Assembly (NCBI RefSeq): GCF_000376885.1
Contig: NZ_AQXR01000011.1
Location: 62,001 to 126,000, forward strand
DNA: 64,000 nt
Reading direction: 5' to 3'
From: Alloscardovia criceti DSM 17774
GTDB lineage: Bacteria > Actinomycetota > Actinomycetes > Actinomycetales > Bifidobacteriaceae
Shown: positions 17,817-27,341 of the stretch, in pieces
How positions within the stretch are numbered: the first letter of the stretch is position 1
Layout: each line of letters opens with the position of its first letter
The notes under the pieces: generated by a model
Seen by the model: the letters and a program-made list of their open reading frames with translations, nothing else
What the model was told of the DNA's origin: nothing
Databases searched by the model: none
Program-made: the position numbers and the translations under genes

Positions 17817-20800
17817 ATGAAAAGAATGAGAATAGGTATTGATGTCGGTCTCTCAGGGATTGGATTATCCACAATCGAAGTTAACTCCGTTGGACAGCCA
17901 GTTCGTATATTAAATATGCAAAGTTTTTATTCACGATGGCGGTGTAGATCCGAATAACAACAAAAACGGTAATACGAGAAAACTTGTTTCGGGTATTGCC
18001 CGGAGGACTAGGAAAATGCGGAGACGCAGGCGTGCTCGTTTAGTGAAGCTCGATAAGTATCTGCTTAGTCTCGGTTTCCCTCTTGTAGAATATGGTGACG
18101 AAACTTTTGAACCATGGGTCGCTCGTGCTGAACTTGCTGATGGATTCATTGCAGATGAAAACCTTCGTATCCGTAAGCTTTCTATAGCTTTTAGACATAT
18201 TGCTCGTCATCGTGGCTGGATGAATCCGTATAAGTCAATACAATCTTTGTATGGTATTAGTTCCGAGAATCTATCTGAGCAGTATGAGGAAATGTGCGCT
18301 CACCTTGGGTTTAAGAAAGCGGATGGATTAACGCCTGCTCAAGTTGTTGCAGAGTACTTGAATGAAAATGAAAATAAGCCTGCACCCAGATTAAGAAAAA
18401 GTACAAAACACACAGATAGGTTTGCACTCTTTCCTCAGAGGTTGATGCAAGAGGACAATGCATATGAGGTGGAGTATATCTGCAAACAACAAGGAATTGA
18501 TGAAAAAACTACCCGAGAAATTATAAATAAAATATTTTATGCGATTTCACCGCGCGGCTCTGCAACTGATTCAGTTGGTAATGATGTGCTCACTGGAGAG
18601 GCGCGTGCATTAAAGGCTTCTCTAGCTTTCCAGAAATTCCGCATTGCATCTGCAATAGCGAATCTCAGCCTTCATATCAACGGTGTCGAGCGTCCGTTAA
18701 GTATAAAGGAAAAGCAGATTGCGTACGATGTTCTAACAGATACTGATACAAAAAATCGTCCGGGCTGGGCGGATGTAGCGCAACAATTGGGTGTAAATCG
18801 TAGGGATATTAAGGGGATTGGTGGGATTCAAGATGGCGAAGATCGTGTTTCTAACAGAGCTCCTGTGATTGAAACTTATTACGCACTTCTTGATTCCGAT
18901 GGTGGTCTTAAAAAACTCGTGAAAAAAGTAATTCTTCCTTGGTGGGACAATTCAAAGGAAGACGATAAAGAGGCACTTATTGAAATACTTGGAAATACAC
19001 TCGATATTGAATCCGCGAGAGACGATATCAAATATTTATCAGCATTTGATCTCATTGACTCATTCGATGACAACGAACTTGCTCTGCTAGATAACATTAA
19101 GCTGCCCACGGGTAGAGCTGCTTACTCAGTGCGAGCGTGCTATGAGCTAACGGAGCAAATATTGACTACATCAGATAACTTGCACGAGGCACGTAAAAAT
19201 GTCTATGGTGTCACAGACAACTGGCGTCCGCCTCAGGCATCAATTGGGGAACCTGTGGGTAATCCCTCAGTAGATCGTGTCCTGAAAATTGTTAATCGAT
19301 ATATGCTTAACACAACAAAACGATGGGGCAAGCCCTTATCTGTAAATATTGAACACGTGCGAGAAGGTTTTAGATCCGAAAAAGTAGCACGCATGTACCA
19401 GCATGATACAGAGCAAAAAGCTAAATATAGGCAGTCGATTTTCAATACTATGAAGACTGAAAATCCATCTGTTGACAGATATCAAGATTCTCAGATTAAG
19501 CGTTGGGAGGCAGTACAGCGTCAGGGATGCAAGTGTTTATATTGTGGAAAGACAATCACATATTCTACTTGTGAGCTGGATCATATCGTCCCCCGAAAAG
19601 GTGTTGGTGCGGATAATAAGAGGACTAACCTTGCAGCGGTTTGTGCGGACTGTAACAGAAGTAAATCAAATATTCTATTCTCTAAGTGGTGTCATAGTAC
19701 GTATGCAATGGATCGTGGTATATCTGTCGAAGCTGCTGTAGACCGTGCCGAGTCTTTCATATTCCCAACAGGAATATATAGCAAGAAAGCAAGTGCAAAT
19801 TTTATTGGTGCAGTTAAGAATCGACTGCAGCAGGAAACTGAAGATGATGCTCCTGATAATCGATCCATTGAGTCCGTAGCATGGATGGCAGACGAACTCA
19901 GAAAGCGGATAGATTGGTATTACAATTCTGAGCATTACACTTCGCATAAGCCAAAGAACGATAACAAACAAGTAAAAATCGGTGTATTTCCAGGTAAAGT
20001 CACTGCTTTAGCACGCAGGTTATCTGGAATTGAGAAAGAGATTCATTTTGCCGGTCCTCGTGGAAAAACGCGTCTAGATCGACGTCACCATGCAGTGGAT
20101 GCTGCAGTCATATCGATGATGAGTCGTGAAATTGCGGTAATTCTCAATGAAAAAAACGAATTGAGGATAGCGCAAATGTATGTTTCTCATCCGGAAAAAC
20201 TTGGTCAACCATTTTGGAAAGATTACCCATTAGATATAGGTAGGTCATTGCAATTTCGTAAGTGGATTGACAAAATGAAGGACTTGCAGGTCCTGGTAAA
20301 CGATGCTATGGATCACGATAGGGTTAGTGTTTTACGTGATTATAGATTGAGGTTCGGAAATTCCAAGGCTCACAAGGATACAATACACAAGCTTGTAAGA
20401 ATGCGTTTGGGAGATAGATTGAGTGCTGAGTTAATTAACAAGGCCTCTACGCCTGCATTGTACATGGCATTAACTCGTTGCGATGATTATGATGCTGAAA
20501 CAGGACTTCCAGAGAACAAGTCGCGCAAAATCGTAGTTAATGGGCAACATTTCTCTGCGAATGATGTAGTGTTCTTCTTCGACGATGATGCTGCACAGCT
20601 AATTATCAATGGTGGGTCGGTAGAGCTTGGTGATGGTTTCCATCATGTGCGCATTTATAAGTGTCCAAAGTTCAACTCGGCTGGTAAACAAATTGGTGTG
20701 TTTTATGGAATGATTCGCGTTTTCACAGTTGATTTGCGTCATAATAGTAGCGATGACTTACTTTCTGTTGAGTTGCCGCCACAGTCATTAAGTATGCGGT

Positions 20801-21222
20801 ACGCTGAACCTCGAACTGTAGCGGCTGTACTTAGCGGTAAGGCTGAGTTTGTGGGGCATCTGTTCATTAGCGATGAAATTCGTTTGGATTTGGATACATC
20901 CACGTATAAGGGTCAGGTCGCAGAATTTGCTGAAATTATGAGAAAGATTTCCAAGCCGGAGATTTATAGTACCTGGGTCGTCGATGGTTTCAAAAGCCCA
21001 TCCCGATTTAGACTAAGGCCATCGTATCTCGCCTCGGAAGGGATTGAAAAATTACCAGAGGAGCAGAGAACTATGTTGGATAAGTTTTTCAAAGATGGTT
21101 GGACTCCATCTGTCGATATCGTTTCCAAGTTCAAGCCGGTTGTCATTCGACGAAACGGTCTAGGTGAGCCTCGCTGGAAGTCGAAGGCCGGGCTGCCAGT
21201 ATCCTACCGATGGTGTGACTAA
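17817..21222 (+). pseudogene. cas9: type II-C Cas9, interrupted by a +1 frameshift near the N-terminus
   Basis: The gene starts MKRMRIGIDVGLSGIGLS, the RuvC-I motif with catalytic Asp9, but after QSF at five T (17924-17928) the frame runs to a stop at 17955. Removing one T restores IHDGGVDPNNNKNGNTRK and joins the long frame, giving 1134 residues, normal for actinobacterial II-C Cas9. In restored numbering the rest is intact: arginine-rich bridge helix (RTRKMRRRRRARL, about 62-75), RuvC-II NIEHVRE (Glu512), HNH CLYCGK...CELDHIVPRK (His589) with a second CADC pair, RuvC-III RRHHAVDAA (Asp761), and a PAM-interacting C-terminus ending VSYRWCD. The first ATG in the long frame is 18016, inside the bridge helix, so a product from there lacks RuvC-I. 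Assembly error, a true null, or +1 slippage at TTT-T are all possible. cas1 begins 11 bases later. Confidence 0.92.
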
Positions 21223-21233
21223 GAAGGTGTGAA

Positions 21234-22136
21234 ATGCAAAGTGCGTGGCGCATCGTGGACTGTACTGAGCTGAAAGGCTCACTGAGATATGAACGTGGTC
21301 AGCTTCTTGTTTGTGACTCAGTAAAAGGCATGTCCGCTGGTGTGCCACTTACTGATGTCGCCGTGCTTTTGATAGGTCTGCATTGCTCGTGCTCTGCAGG
21401 CCTTCTGCATCAGTGTTCAGAATACGGTGTCTCGGTCATGATCTGTGATTGGAGAGGGATACCTATTTCGGCTATGCATCCGTGGTCTGTGATTAATACA
21501 CGCATAAATATGCGTTATCGTGCTCAGATTGAGCAAACTATTCCCCGTCAGAAAAATTTATGGGGCAAAATAATTCAGTCCAAAATCCGAGGTCAGGCAG
21601 CTGTGCTGGATCAGTTAGGTATTGATGGTGGCGGTCATTTACGCGGTCTTGCCTCTGAAGTTCGTTCAGGCGATTTAACCAATATTGAAGGCAGAGCGGC
21701 TCGAGATTACTGGAAAGCATTATTTGCCTGTGATACAGATTTTCACAGAATTCCAGGAGAAGGAGATACCAGAAATGGGCAGTTAGATTATGCATACACA
21801 ATTCTTCGAGGATTTACTATAAAGGCTGTGATTTCGGCAGGTTTGTGCCCGTGTTTAGGTATTCATCATCACAATGGAGGAAATTACTTCTGTTTGGCCG
21901 ATGATTTAATCGAAGTATTTCGACCCTCGGTTGATTTCATGGTGTCACAGCTTTCGGAAACTGATTCGTTAATTGACAAAGAAGTCAAGCAATATTTGGT
22001 TCAGAGTATCAATAGACAATTCAATGGAGAAGGTCTAACGATACCGAGCAAAATTAACGATTTCAGTCAGCAATATGCTCTCTATGTGGAGAAGAAGATA
22101 GATAAAATAGTCATCCCGCAATACATGAAGGATTAA
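21234..22136 (+). CDS. cas1: CRISPR-associated endonuclease Cas1 (type II)
   Basis: 300 residues starting MQSAWRIVDCTELKGSLRYE. The beta-rich N-terminal domain is followed by the catalytic helical domain: NIEGRAARDYW (Glu152), GIHHHNGGNYFC (His211) and LADDLIEVFRP (acidic metal ligand). Cas1 is the integrase of the Cas1-Cas2 complex that inserts new spacers. Length and motifs are those of type II Cas1. It is intact, begins 11 bases after cas9 and ends one base before cas2, so it is cotranscribed with both. Confidence 0.96.
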   Translation: MQSAWRIVDCTELKGSLRYERGQLLVCDSVKGMSAGVPLTDVAVLLIGLHCSCSAGLLHQCSEYGVSVMICDWRGIPISAMHPWSVINTRINMRYRAQIEQTIPRQKNLWGKIIQSKIRGQAAVLDQLGIDGGGHLRGLASEVRSGDLTNIEGRAARDYWKALFACDTDFHRIPGEGDTRNGQLDYAYTILRGFTIKAVISAGLCPCLGIHHHNGGNYFCLADDLIEVFRPSVDFMVSQLSETDSLIDKEVKQYLVQSINRQFNGEGLTIPSKINDFSQQYALYVEKKIDKIVIPQYMKD

Positions 22137-22137
22137 C

Positions 22138-22470
22138 ATGAAAGTCGATGAGGACAGTGGGGGAATGTGGTGCTTAGTAATGTTTGATCTGCCGGTCCAA
22201 ACTAAACGCGAACGACACGACGCTGTGGTTTTTAGAAATTTGCTCTTGGACATGGGATACTGCATGATTCAATTTTCGGTTTACGCTCGATACACACCAA
22301 CTGCAGACGGTAATCGTACAACGGTCATCAAAGTTAAAGAAAATCTTCCTCCTAATGGAAAAGTAAGAATTTTGCATATAACTGATAAACAGTGGTCAAA
22401 ATCCCTTCGTTTTTGCAATTTGAAGGAGGAAGCAAACAACGAAACGCCTGACACACTTATGCTTTTTTGA
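22138..22470 (+). CDS. cas2: CRISPR-associated protein Cas2 (type II)
   Basis: 110 residues, starting MKVDEDSGGMWCLVMFDLPV; LVMFDLP carries the conserved metal-site Asp after the first beta strand of the ferredoxin fold. MGYCMIQFSVYARYT is the usual core. It forms the central dimer of the integration complex. The gene ends 50 bases before the first repeat. No csn2 or cas4 is present, which with the Cas9 type makes this subtype II-C. Confidence 0.95.
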   Translation: MKVDEDSGGMWCLVMFDLPVQTKRERHDAVVFRNLLLDMGYCMIQFSVYARYTPTADGNRTTVIKVKENLPPNGKVRILHITDKQWSKSLRFCNLKEEANNETPDTLMLF

Positions 22471-22498
22471 ACGTTAAAGTGCTTGAAAAGGTTTAAAT

Positions 22499-22540
22499 CT
22501 ACCTCTTTGATCGGATTGCTCCATTTTATCAAAGAGGTAG
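22499..22540 (-). terminator. inverted copy of the repeat core flanking the terminal repeat
   Basis: CTACCTCTTTGAT at 22499-22511 is the exact reverse complement of ATCAAAGAGGTAG at 22528-22540 inside the first repeat. The RNA can form a 13-bp hairpin with a 16-base loop. Since the array is read on the minus strand, this is its 3' end, and the hairpin followed by ATTTAAACCTTTTC may end array transcription before cas2. The T-run is weak, so termination is inference. Confidence 0.5.
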
Positions 22541-23453
22541 AAAGCTAATTCACAGCACATCGAGCGCTTTTTGATGTGGGGATTGCCATTTTATCAAAGA
22601 GGTAGAAAGCTAATTCACAGCTCATCGCTGCCATCACCTTCCTCGTCATCCATTTTATCAAAGAGGTAGAAAGCTAATTCACAGCAAGATTTTAAACGCC
22701 TCTTAGACGTGCCCCATTTTATCAAAGAGGTAGAAAGCTAATTCACAGCTTCACGGACGCATGGAGCGGGCTCGTGGCCATTTTATCAAAGAGGTAGAAA
22801 GCTAATTCACAGCCACCGTACATCCACAGTCAACGAACACGCCATTTTATCAAAGAGGTAGAAAGCTAATTCACAGCTGTCTGCTGTACGTATGGTAGCC
22901 GTGTGCCATTTTATCAAAGAGGTAGAAAGCTAATTCACAGCTGAGGAGGAAAGCGTAATCCGCTTTCGACCATTTTATCAAAGAGGTAGAAAGCTAATTC
23001 ACAGCCACAATAGCAAATATGATTGTCGTATGTCCATTTTATCAAAGAGGTAGAAAGCTAATTCACAGCAATCACACCCGAATAGCCCTCCACAGGACCA
23101 TTTTATCAAAGAGGTAGAAAGCTAATTCACAGCATTCCATGGAGTATCCTGATAGCCTGTCCCATTTTATCAAAGAGGTAGAAAGCTAATTCACAGCCTG
23201 GGCACGGTATAATCCGCAACTACTTCCATTTTATCAAAGAGGTAGAAAGCTAATTCACAGCGCCGTGAAACAGTATCTAGCGCAAGTGACCATTTTATCA
23301 AAGAGGTAGAAAGCTAATTCACAGCTTCGTCAACGAATCCTTGTGGAATGCAACCATTTTATCAAAGAGGTAGAAAGCTAATTCACAGCTTCTGTCACGG
23401 TTTTGACGAGCGCATTACCATTTTATCAAAGAGGTAGAAAGCTAATTCACAGC
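22521..23453 (-). CRISPR. type II-C CRISPR array, 15 repeats and 14 spacers
   Basis: Fifteen identical 36-bp repeats (plus strand CCATTTTATCAAAGAGG then TAGAAAGCTAATTCACAGC) start at 22521, 22586 and then every 64 bases to 23418. Spacers are 28 bases, except the first at 29. No spacer looks alike by eye. The minus strand is the crRNA strand: read that way the repeat begins GCTGTGAATTAGC, the part complementary to the tracrRNA, and ends TGATAAAATGG, an extended -10 (TG-x-TAAAAT) as in Neisseria and Campylobacter II-C repeats, so each repeat can start a crRNA. All repeats are perfect, with no decayed end repeat, which suggests a recently active array. Confidence 0.97.
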
Positions 23454-23784
23454 TATTATATAAATTAGAATGATAATCGTATGTTACCAAAGGAATGCTA
23501 ATACTACAATAATATTTTGTATTACCGCTAATTTCTTTTGAATCTGACTTTGAGTTCTGATTGAACTCTTTTTCGTTTCGTTTAACGAATAATTGGTCAG
23601 ATTGTGCCGAATTCAAGCGAAATTATCTGTGACTAATGCAACGCTATGGGCCTACCGAGTATGAGAGTATAAAAACGCATTTTTCAAGTCATTGGTCCAT
23701 ACAGAACGAAAAGAGTAATGTATATGTATAGAAAACGGGTGATATCCTGACATTGGCTAGTTAAGCAGGGTATAGTTATTTGAC
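23454..23784 (-). promoter_or_regulatory. A+T-rich leader side of the CRISPR array
   Basis: On the minus strand a TATAAT lies directly before the first transcribed repeat (23455-23460 on plus: ATTATA). The stretch is A+T-rich and has no gene I can support; a 73-codon open frame on the minus strand around 23395-23616 overlaps the array and is rejected. Confidence 0.45.
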
Positions 23785-24528
23785 CTAGAACAACCCTTTA
23801 AAAGCCGAGTACCCATCATCCACCATGACGGTGGTACCATTCACAGCAACCGCTTCCTCCAGCGAGAGTAAATAAATCACATTCGCCACTTCTTCAGGGG
23901 AGATGATGCGGTCGCCGCGCATGTGGAAAGTCGCTCCAAGTTTGACGGTGTCATCGTCGACCATGGCGGTCTTTACCCAGCCGGGAGCTACAGAAAAGAC
24001 GCGCACGCCTTGAGGGGAGAGTTCTCGGGCGAGGGCCTGTGTAAACATTTTCACGCCGCCCTTGGAAGCGTGATAGCCGATAGTTTCCGAGTTAGCGATG
24101 AAACCGCAGATGGATCCAACGTTGATGATGACGCCCGCATGCTGTCCGACCATGACTTTTGCCACAGACTGAGCCATATTGATGCTACCCATGAGGTTGA
24201 TGTTGATGGTGTTTGCGATGTCAGAAAGATCTGCGTCTAGGAAGGATGTGCGGCGGCCGGTCACGCCTGCTACGTTCGCAAGTACATCAATGCTGTCATA
24301 GGTATCCAAGGTGGTCTGCACTGCTGCGCGGCAATCTTCCACGTTTGCTACATTGCAGTGCACTGCAATGACAGGGCCGAGAGGGGAGAGTTCTGCAAGT
24401 GCAGCTTCGACTACTTCTGTGCGATCCACACTTGCTGCGACTACGCTATAGCCTTTTGACAAATACTTTTTAGCTACGGCAAGTCCGATACCGCTGGTGC
24501 CACCCGTAACCAATGCAACTTTAGACAT
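23785..24528 (-). CDS. short-chain dehydrogenase/reductase
   Basis: 247 residues. The Rossmann motif TGGTSGIG is at residues 8-15, then NVAG (normally NNAG), a catalytic Ser in NVGSICGF, and the catalytic YHASK. It ends VDDGYSAFKGLF. This is the classical SDR fold and length, with NADP preference suggested by the basic environment; the substrate is unknown. AAAGGAG lies before the ATG. It is on the same strand as the reductase pair upstream but separated by a terminator, so it has its own transcript. Confidence 0.9.
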   Translation of the reverse strand: MSKVALVTGGTSGIGLAVAKKYLSKGYSVVAASVDRTEVVEAALAELSPLGPVIAVHCNVANVEDCRAAVQTTLDTYDSIDVLANVAGVTGRRTSFLDADLSDIANTININLMGSINMAQSVAKVMVGQHAGVIINVGSICGFIANSETIGYHASKGGVKMFTQALARELSPQGVRVFSVAPGWVKTAMVDDDTVKLGATFHMRGDRIISPEEVANVIYLLSLEEAVAVNGTTVMVDDGYSAFKGLF

Positions 24529-24594
24529 AAAAACTCCTTTGTTTGAAAGAATGCATGGTTATTATACAACGCGCTTGAATGGGCATCGCTCTGG

Positions 24595-24637
24595 ATAAAA
24601 AATGAGAACGGCTAGAGATTTATCCCTAGCCGTTCTC
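24595..24637 (-). terminator. terminator of the TetR-reductase operon
   Basis: Perfect 12-bp stem GAGAACGGCTAG / CTAGCCGTTCTC with a 10-base loop; on the minus strand it is followed by ATTTTTTAT. The rest of the nearly 400-base gap between the SDR and the reductases holds nothing else I can support. Confidence 0.85.
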
Positions 24638-24917
24638 AATATGTACCAATGTCAATCTAATATACGCCTATGGCAATGGTTCTGAGAGTGTTCAGCGTGC
24701 CTTCACAACCACTGTCTAAAACGAAGAACAACTTTGTGCTTGGAGCGCTCACTACCCCCCACTATTATATATACCATATTTGTGTACACGTTTACAAAAT
24801 AGCCAATGTGCACTGTATAGTTGCGCGAGTCCTCACATAAAATGAAGCACGCCAACTCCTCTCGGATGAAGCAAACGAAAGAAATCAGCGTTTCCACTTC
24901 AGTTACGTCATAAGCGC

Positions 24918-25763
24918 CTAAAACTTAAACCCATGCAGCGCCTTTACAAAATGCGGATCGAAATGATCCACAATCTCGCTGTGTCCCAAGTCCATGGTTG
25001 CAATTTGTGCCATGTCCTCATCGCTTAGCTCGAAGTCAAACACATCGAAGTTGGCTTGGATACGCTCTTCATGCACAGACTTTGGGATGACCACCACGCC
25101 ACGCTGGATATTCCAACGCAAGGCCACCTGAGCTGCACTCTTTCCATACTTGGCGCCAATCGACGTCAAAATCGGATTGTTGAAGAAGTCACGATGTCCC
25201 TCATCGAATGGGCCCCATGCTTCGGGCACGATGTCGTAGACGTTCATGGTGTCGATGTTGCGCTGCTGCTGGAAGAATGGGTGGATTTCCACCTGGTTAA
25301 TCATTGGCTTAATCTCGAAAGTTTCCGCCAAATCAGCGATCACATGTGGGTAGCAGTTTGCCATGCCGATAGCGCGTAATTTGCCATCCTTGTACAGCTT
25401 CTCTAAAGCCTTCCATGCGTTGATATAATCGCCCATTGGCTGGTGGAGGAGCATCAAATCGATGTAATCCACGCCTAGACGTTCCAGCGAGCGCTCTGTC
25501 GCGGCCAATGCGCCATCGTAAGAAAAGTCCTGAATCCACAGCTTGGTGGTGATGAAAATATCCTTACGTGGGATGCCGCTTTCCTTGATGGCTTCGCCCA
25601 CAGCAGCCTCGTTCATATATGCCTGCGCAGTGTCAATGAGGCGATAACCCGTGCGCAGCGCGGTCAAAACCGCTTGCTTGGCATCCTCATGCTCAGGAAT
25701 TTGATACACACCAAATCCGAGCATTGGCATTTTAACGCCGTTATAAAGTTCTCTAAATTCCAT
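24918..25763 (-). CDS. aldo/keto reductase (2,5-diketo-D-gluconate reductase type)
   Basis: 281 residues. The ATG giving MEFRELYNGVKMPMLGFGVY is chosen over one three codons upstream, because the AAGGA stretch would abut the earlier one. Tetrad motifs: LIDTAQAYMNEAAVGE (Asp, Tyr), FITTKLWI (Lys), LMLLHQPMGD (His). The C-terminus has the NADPH-binding VVIPKSVHEERIQ. It reduces small aldehydes and ketones in the cytosol. It lies 39 bases downstream of a second reductase of the same subgroup; the two are tandem paralogues in one operon with a TetR gene. Confidence 0.9.
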   Translation of the reverse strand: MEFRELYNGVKMPMLGFGVYQIPEHEDAKQAVLTALRTGYRLIDTAQAYMNEAAVGEAIKESGIPRKDIFITTKLWIQDFSYDGALAATERSLERLGVDYIDLMLLHQPMGDYINAWKALEKLYKDGKLRAIGMANCYPHVIADLAETFEIKPMINQVEIHPFFQQQRNIDTMNVYDIVPEAWGPFDEGHRDFFNNPILTSIGAKYGKSAAQVALRWNIQRGVVVIPKSVHEERIQANFDVFDFELSDEDMAQIATMDLGHSEIVDHFDPHFVKALHGFKF

Positions 25764-25802
25764 GTTTTGCATTCCTTCCGGTAGCCTTCAATAGTTCTTC
25801 AA

Positions 25803-26669
25803 TTAATCGTTTGCATGCACATCGAAAGCGTTGATAAGCATGTCTGCCACGCCCGGTGCGTCGTGATCAAACGCTGGCTTGCCCTTATCCAAAGCGCGGA
25901 TAGCATCCATCTCGGATTCGCTCAGCTCGAAGTCGAAGATATCCATATTGCTACGCATGCGTTCCACCTTCGTAGACTTAGGGAATACGATGGCACCTTC
26001 CTGAATCTCAAAGCGCAAAACTACCTGTCCTGCATTCTTGCCGTGAGACTGAGCAATCTTAGTAATCACGGCATTACTTAAAAGCTCAGCATTACCCTGA
26101 CCCAATGGAGCCCAGCCTTCCAAAGCTACATTTGCAGCATCCATGCGCGTACGCAGTTCTTTTTGCTGGAAGTATGGATTAAATTCCACCTGATTGACCG
26201 AAGGCATAGTCTCGAACGATGGGATGAAATGATCCCAAATCTTAGGAGTCATATTGCTCACGCCGATGGAGCGGATCTTGCTCGCAGCCTTCGCATCTTT
26301 CATAGCCTTCCAGGCGCCTGGTACATCGCCATAAGGCTGGTGGATCAAATACAGATCCATATAGTCCATATCAAGCTTGCGCAAAGAAGTCTCGATAGCC
26401 TTGGTAGCCGGTTCGTAGCCGTAGTCCTGCAACCACAGCTTGCTGGTGATAAACAGATCCTTGCGGTCGATGCCGCTATCGCGCACAGCCTTGCCCACCT
26501 CTTGCTCGTTGAAATATGCCACGGCGGTATCGATGTGGCGAATGCCCAAATCCAATGCCTCGCGCACAGCCTTATAGGTGCTGCCGTCTGCTGGAATAAG
26601 ATAAGTACCGAAGCCGTACACGGGGATGTTTACGCCGTCATTCAAGGTTTTTGTAGGAATAGTAGTCAT
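25803..26669 (-). CDS. aldo/keto reductase (2,5-diketo-D-gluconate reductase type)
   Basis: 288 residues, starting MTTIPTKTLNDGVNIPVYGF behind AAGGAACACAC. Motifs: HIDTAVAYFNEQEVGK, FITSKLWLQDYG, LYLIHQPYGD and IVFPKSTKVERM, the same subgroup as its neighbour. The shared phrases (SKLWxQDxxY, HQPxGDxxxAWKA) show gene duplication followed by clear divergence. It begins 25 bases after the TetR gene, so it is the first structural gene of the operon. Confidence 0.9.
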   Translation of the reverse strand: MTTIPTKTLNDGVNIPVYGFGTYLIPADGSTYKAVREALDLGIRHIDTAVAYFNEQEVGKAVRDSGIDRKDLFITSKLWLQDYGYEPATKAIETSLRKLDMDYMDLYLIHQPYGDVPGAWKAMKDAKAASKIRSIGVSNMTPKIWDHFIPSFETMPSVNQVEFNPYFQQKELRTRMDAANVALEGWAPLGQGNAELLSNAVITKIAQSHGKNAGQVVLRFEIQEGAIVFPKSTKVERMRSNMDIFDFELSESEMDAIRALDKGKPAFDHDAPGVADMLINAFDVHAND

Positions 26670-26694
26670 GTGTGTTCCTTAAATAGTGAATTGA

Positions 26695-27306
26695 TTAATG
26701 TTTGGGGGAAAGCATATAAGGGGCAAGCATCGGGTGCAGAAATAGTGCACAGAATTCTTGCGTGCGATCGGTGAAGCTGTATGCGCCATCGGACATGTCC
26801 CAGCACAGCATCTGGCCATAAATCACATCCATTAACGTGTGTGCCAGAATTTTGACCGGAGTGGAGGGTTCTAGTTCGCCGCGTTCAACGCCATCTTGGA
26901 TGAGTTCGGCGGTGGAGTGGATGTCGAAAGCGAGCTTATTGCGGTCCGCTTCATTTTCCACAAGATTTGGATCCACGGTGTTGCGCACCCATTCTTGGCA
27001 GAGCTTTAACCCACTGCCTTCAATACTGCGCGCGTAACCCACAAGGAAAAAAGTCATGCGTGCTTCAAAATCGCCCGCATAGGCGAGAGCATCGTCGAGT
27101 ACTTGTTGGTAGGTGTCGTGGCTCAGTGCATACACAATATCCTCTTTACGCTTGAAATAGGTGTAAAACGTGCCATTAGCTACACCGCTTTTCTGCGTAA
27201 TTTCAGCGATGGACGTATTTGCCAAGCCTTTTTCATTGATAATTTCTTTTGCGGCCGCAATAATCTTGCGTCGCGTTTCTTGAGCGGCTAACTGTCGTTT
27301 ATTCAT
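26695..27306 (-). CDS. TetR family transcriptional regulator
   Basis: 203 residues. The helix-turn-helix lies in the first 60 residues: ETRRKIIAAAKEIINEKGLA, TSIAEITQKSGVANGTFYTY and FKRKEDIVYAL. The helical ligand domain is unlike those of named regulators. Excellent ribosome site GGAGGTGATGAC. It is the first gene of an operon with two aldo/keto reductases and has a perfect palindrome just upstream, so autorepression and control of the reductases is the natural reading. The ligand is probably a reactive carbonyl or another small hydrophobic compound; that is inference. Confidence 0.9.
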   Translation of the reverse strand: MNKRQLAAQETRRKIIAAAKEIINEKGLANTSIAEITQKSGVANGTFYTYFKRKEDIVYALSHDTYQQVLDDALAYAGDFEARMTFFLVGYARSIEGSGLKLCQEWVRNTVDPNLVENEADRNKLAFDIHSTAELIQDGVERGELEPSTPVKILAHTLMDVIYGQMLCWDMSDGAYSFTDRTQEFCALFLHPMLAPYMLSPKH

Positions 27307-27341
27307 GTCATCACCTCCGTTCGTAATCTAACTGTACCACA

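Noticed and set aside
22499..22511. Repeat-complementary segment as tracrRNA anti-repeat
   Set aside because: It is complementary to the 3' half of the crRNA repeat, not the 5' half that pairs with tracrRNA, and has no promoter or downstream hairpins; the real tracrRNA is at 17013-17126.
24703..24897. 64-codon minus-strand frame between SDR and reductases
   Set aside because: No ribosome site, Cys/Phe-rich unlikely composition, no resemblance to known proteins.
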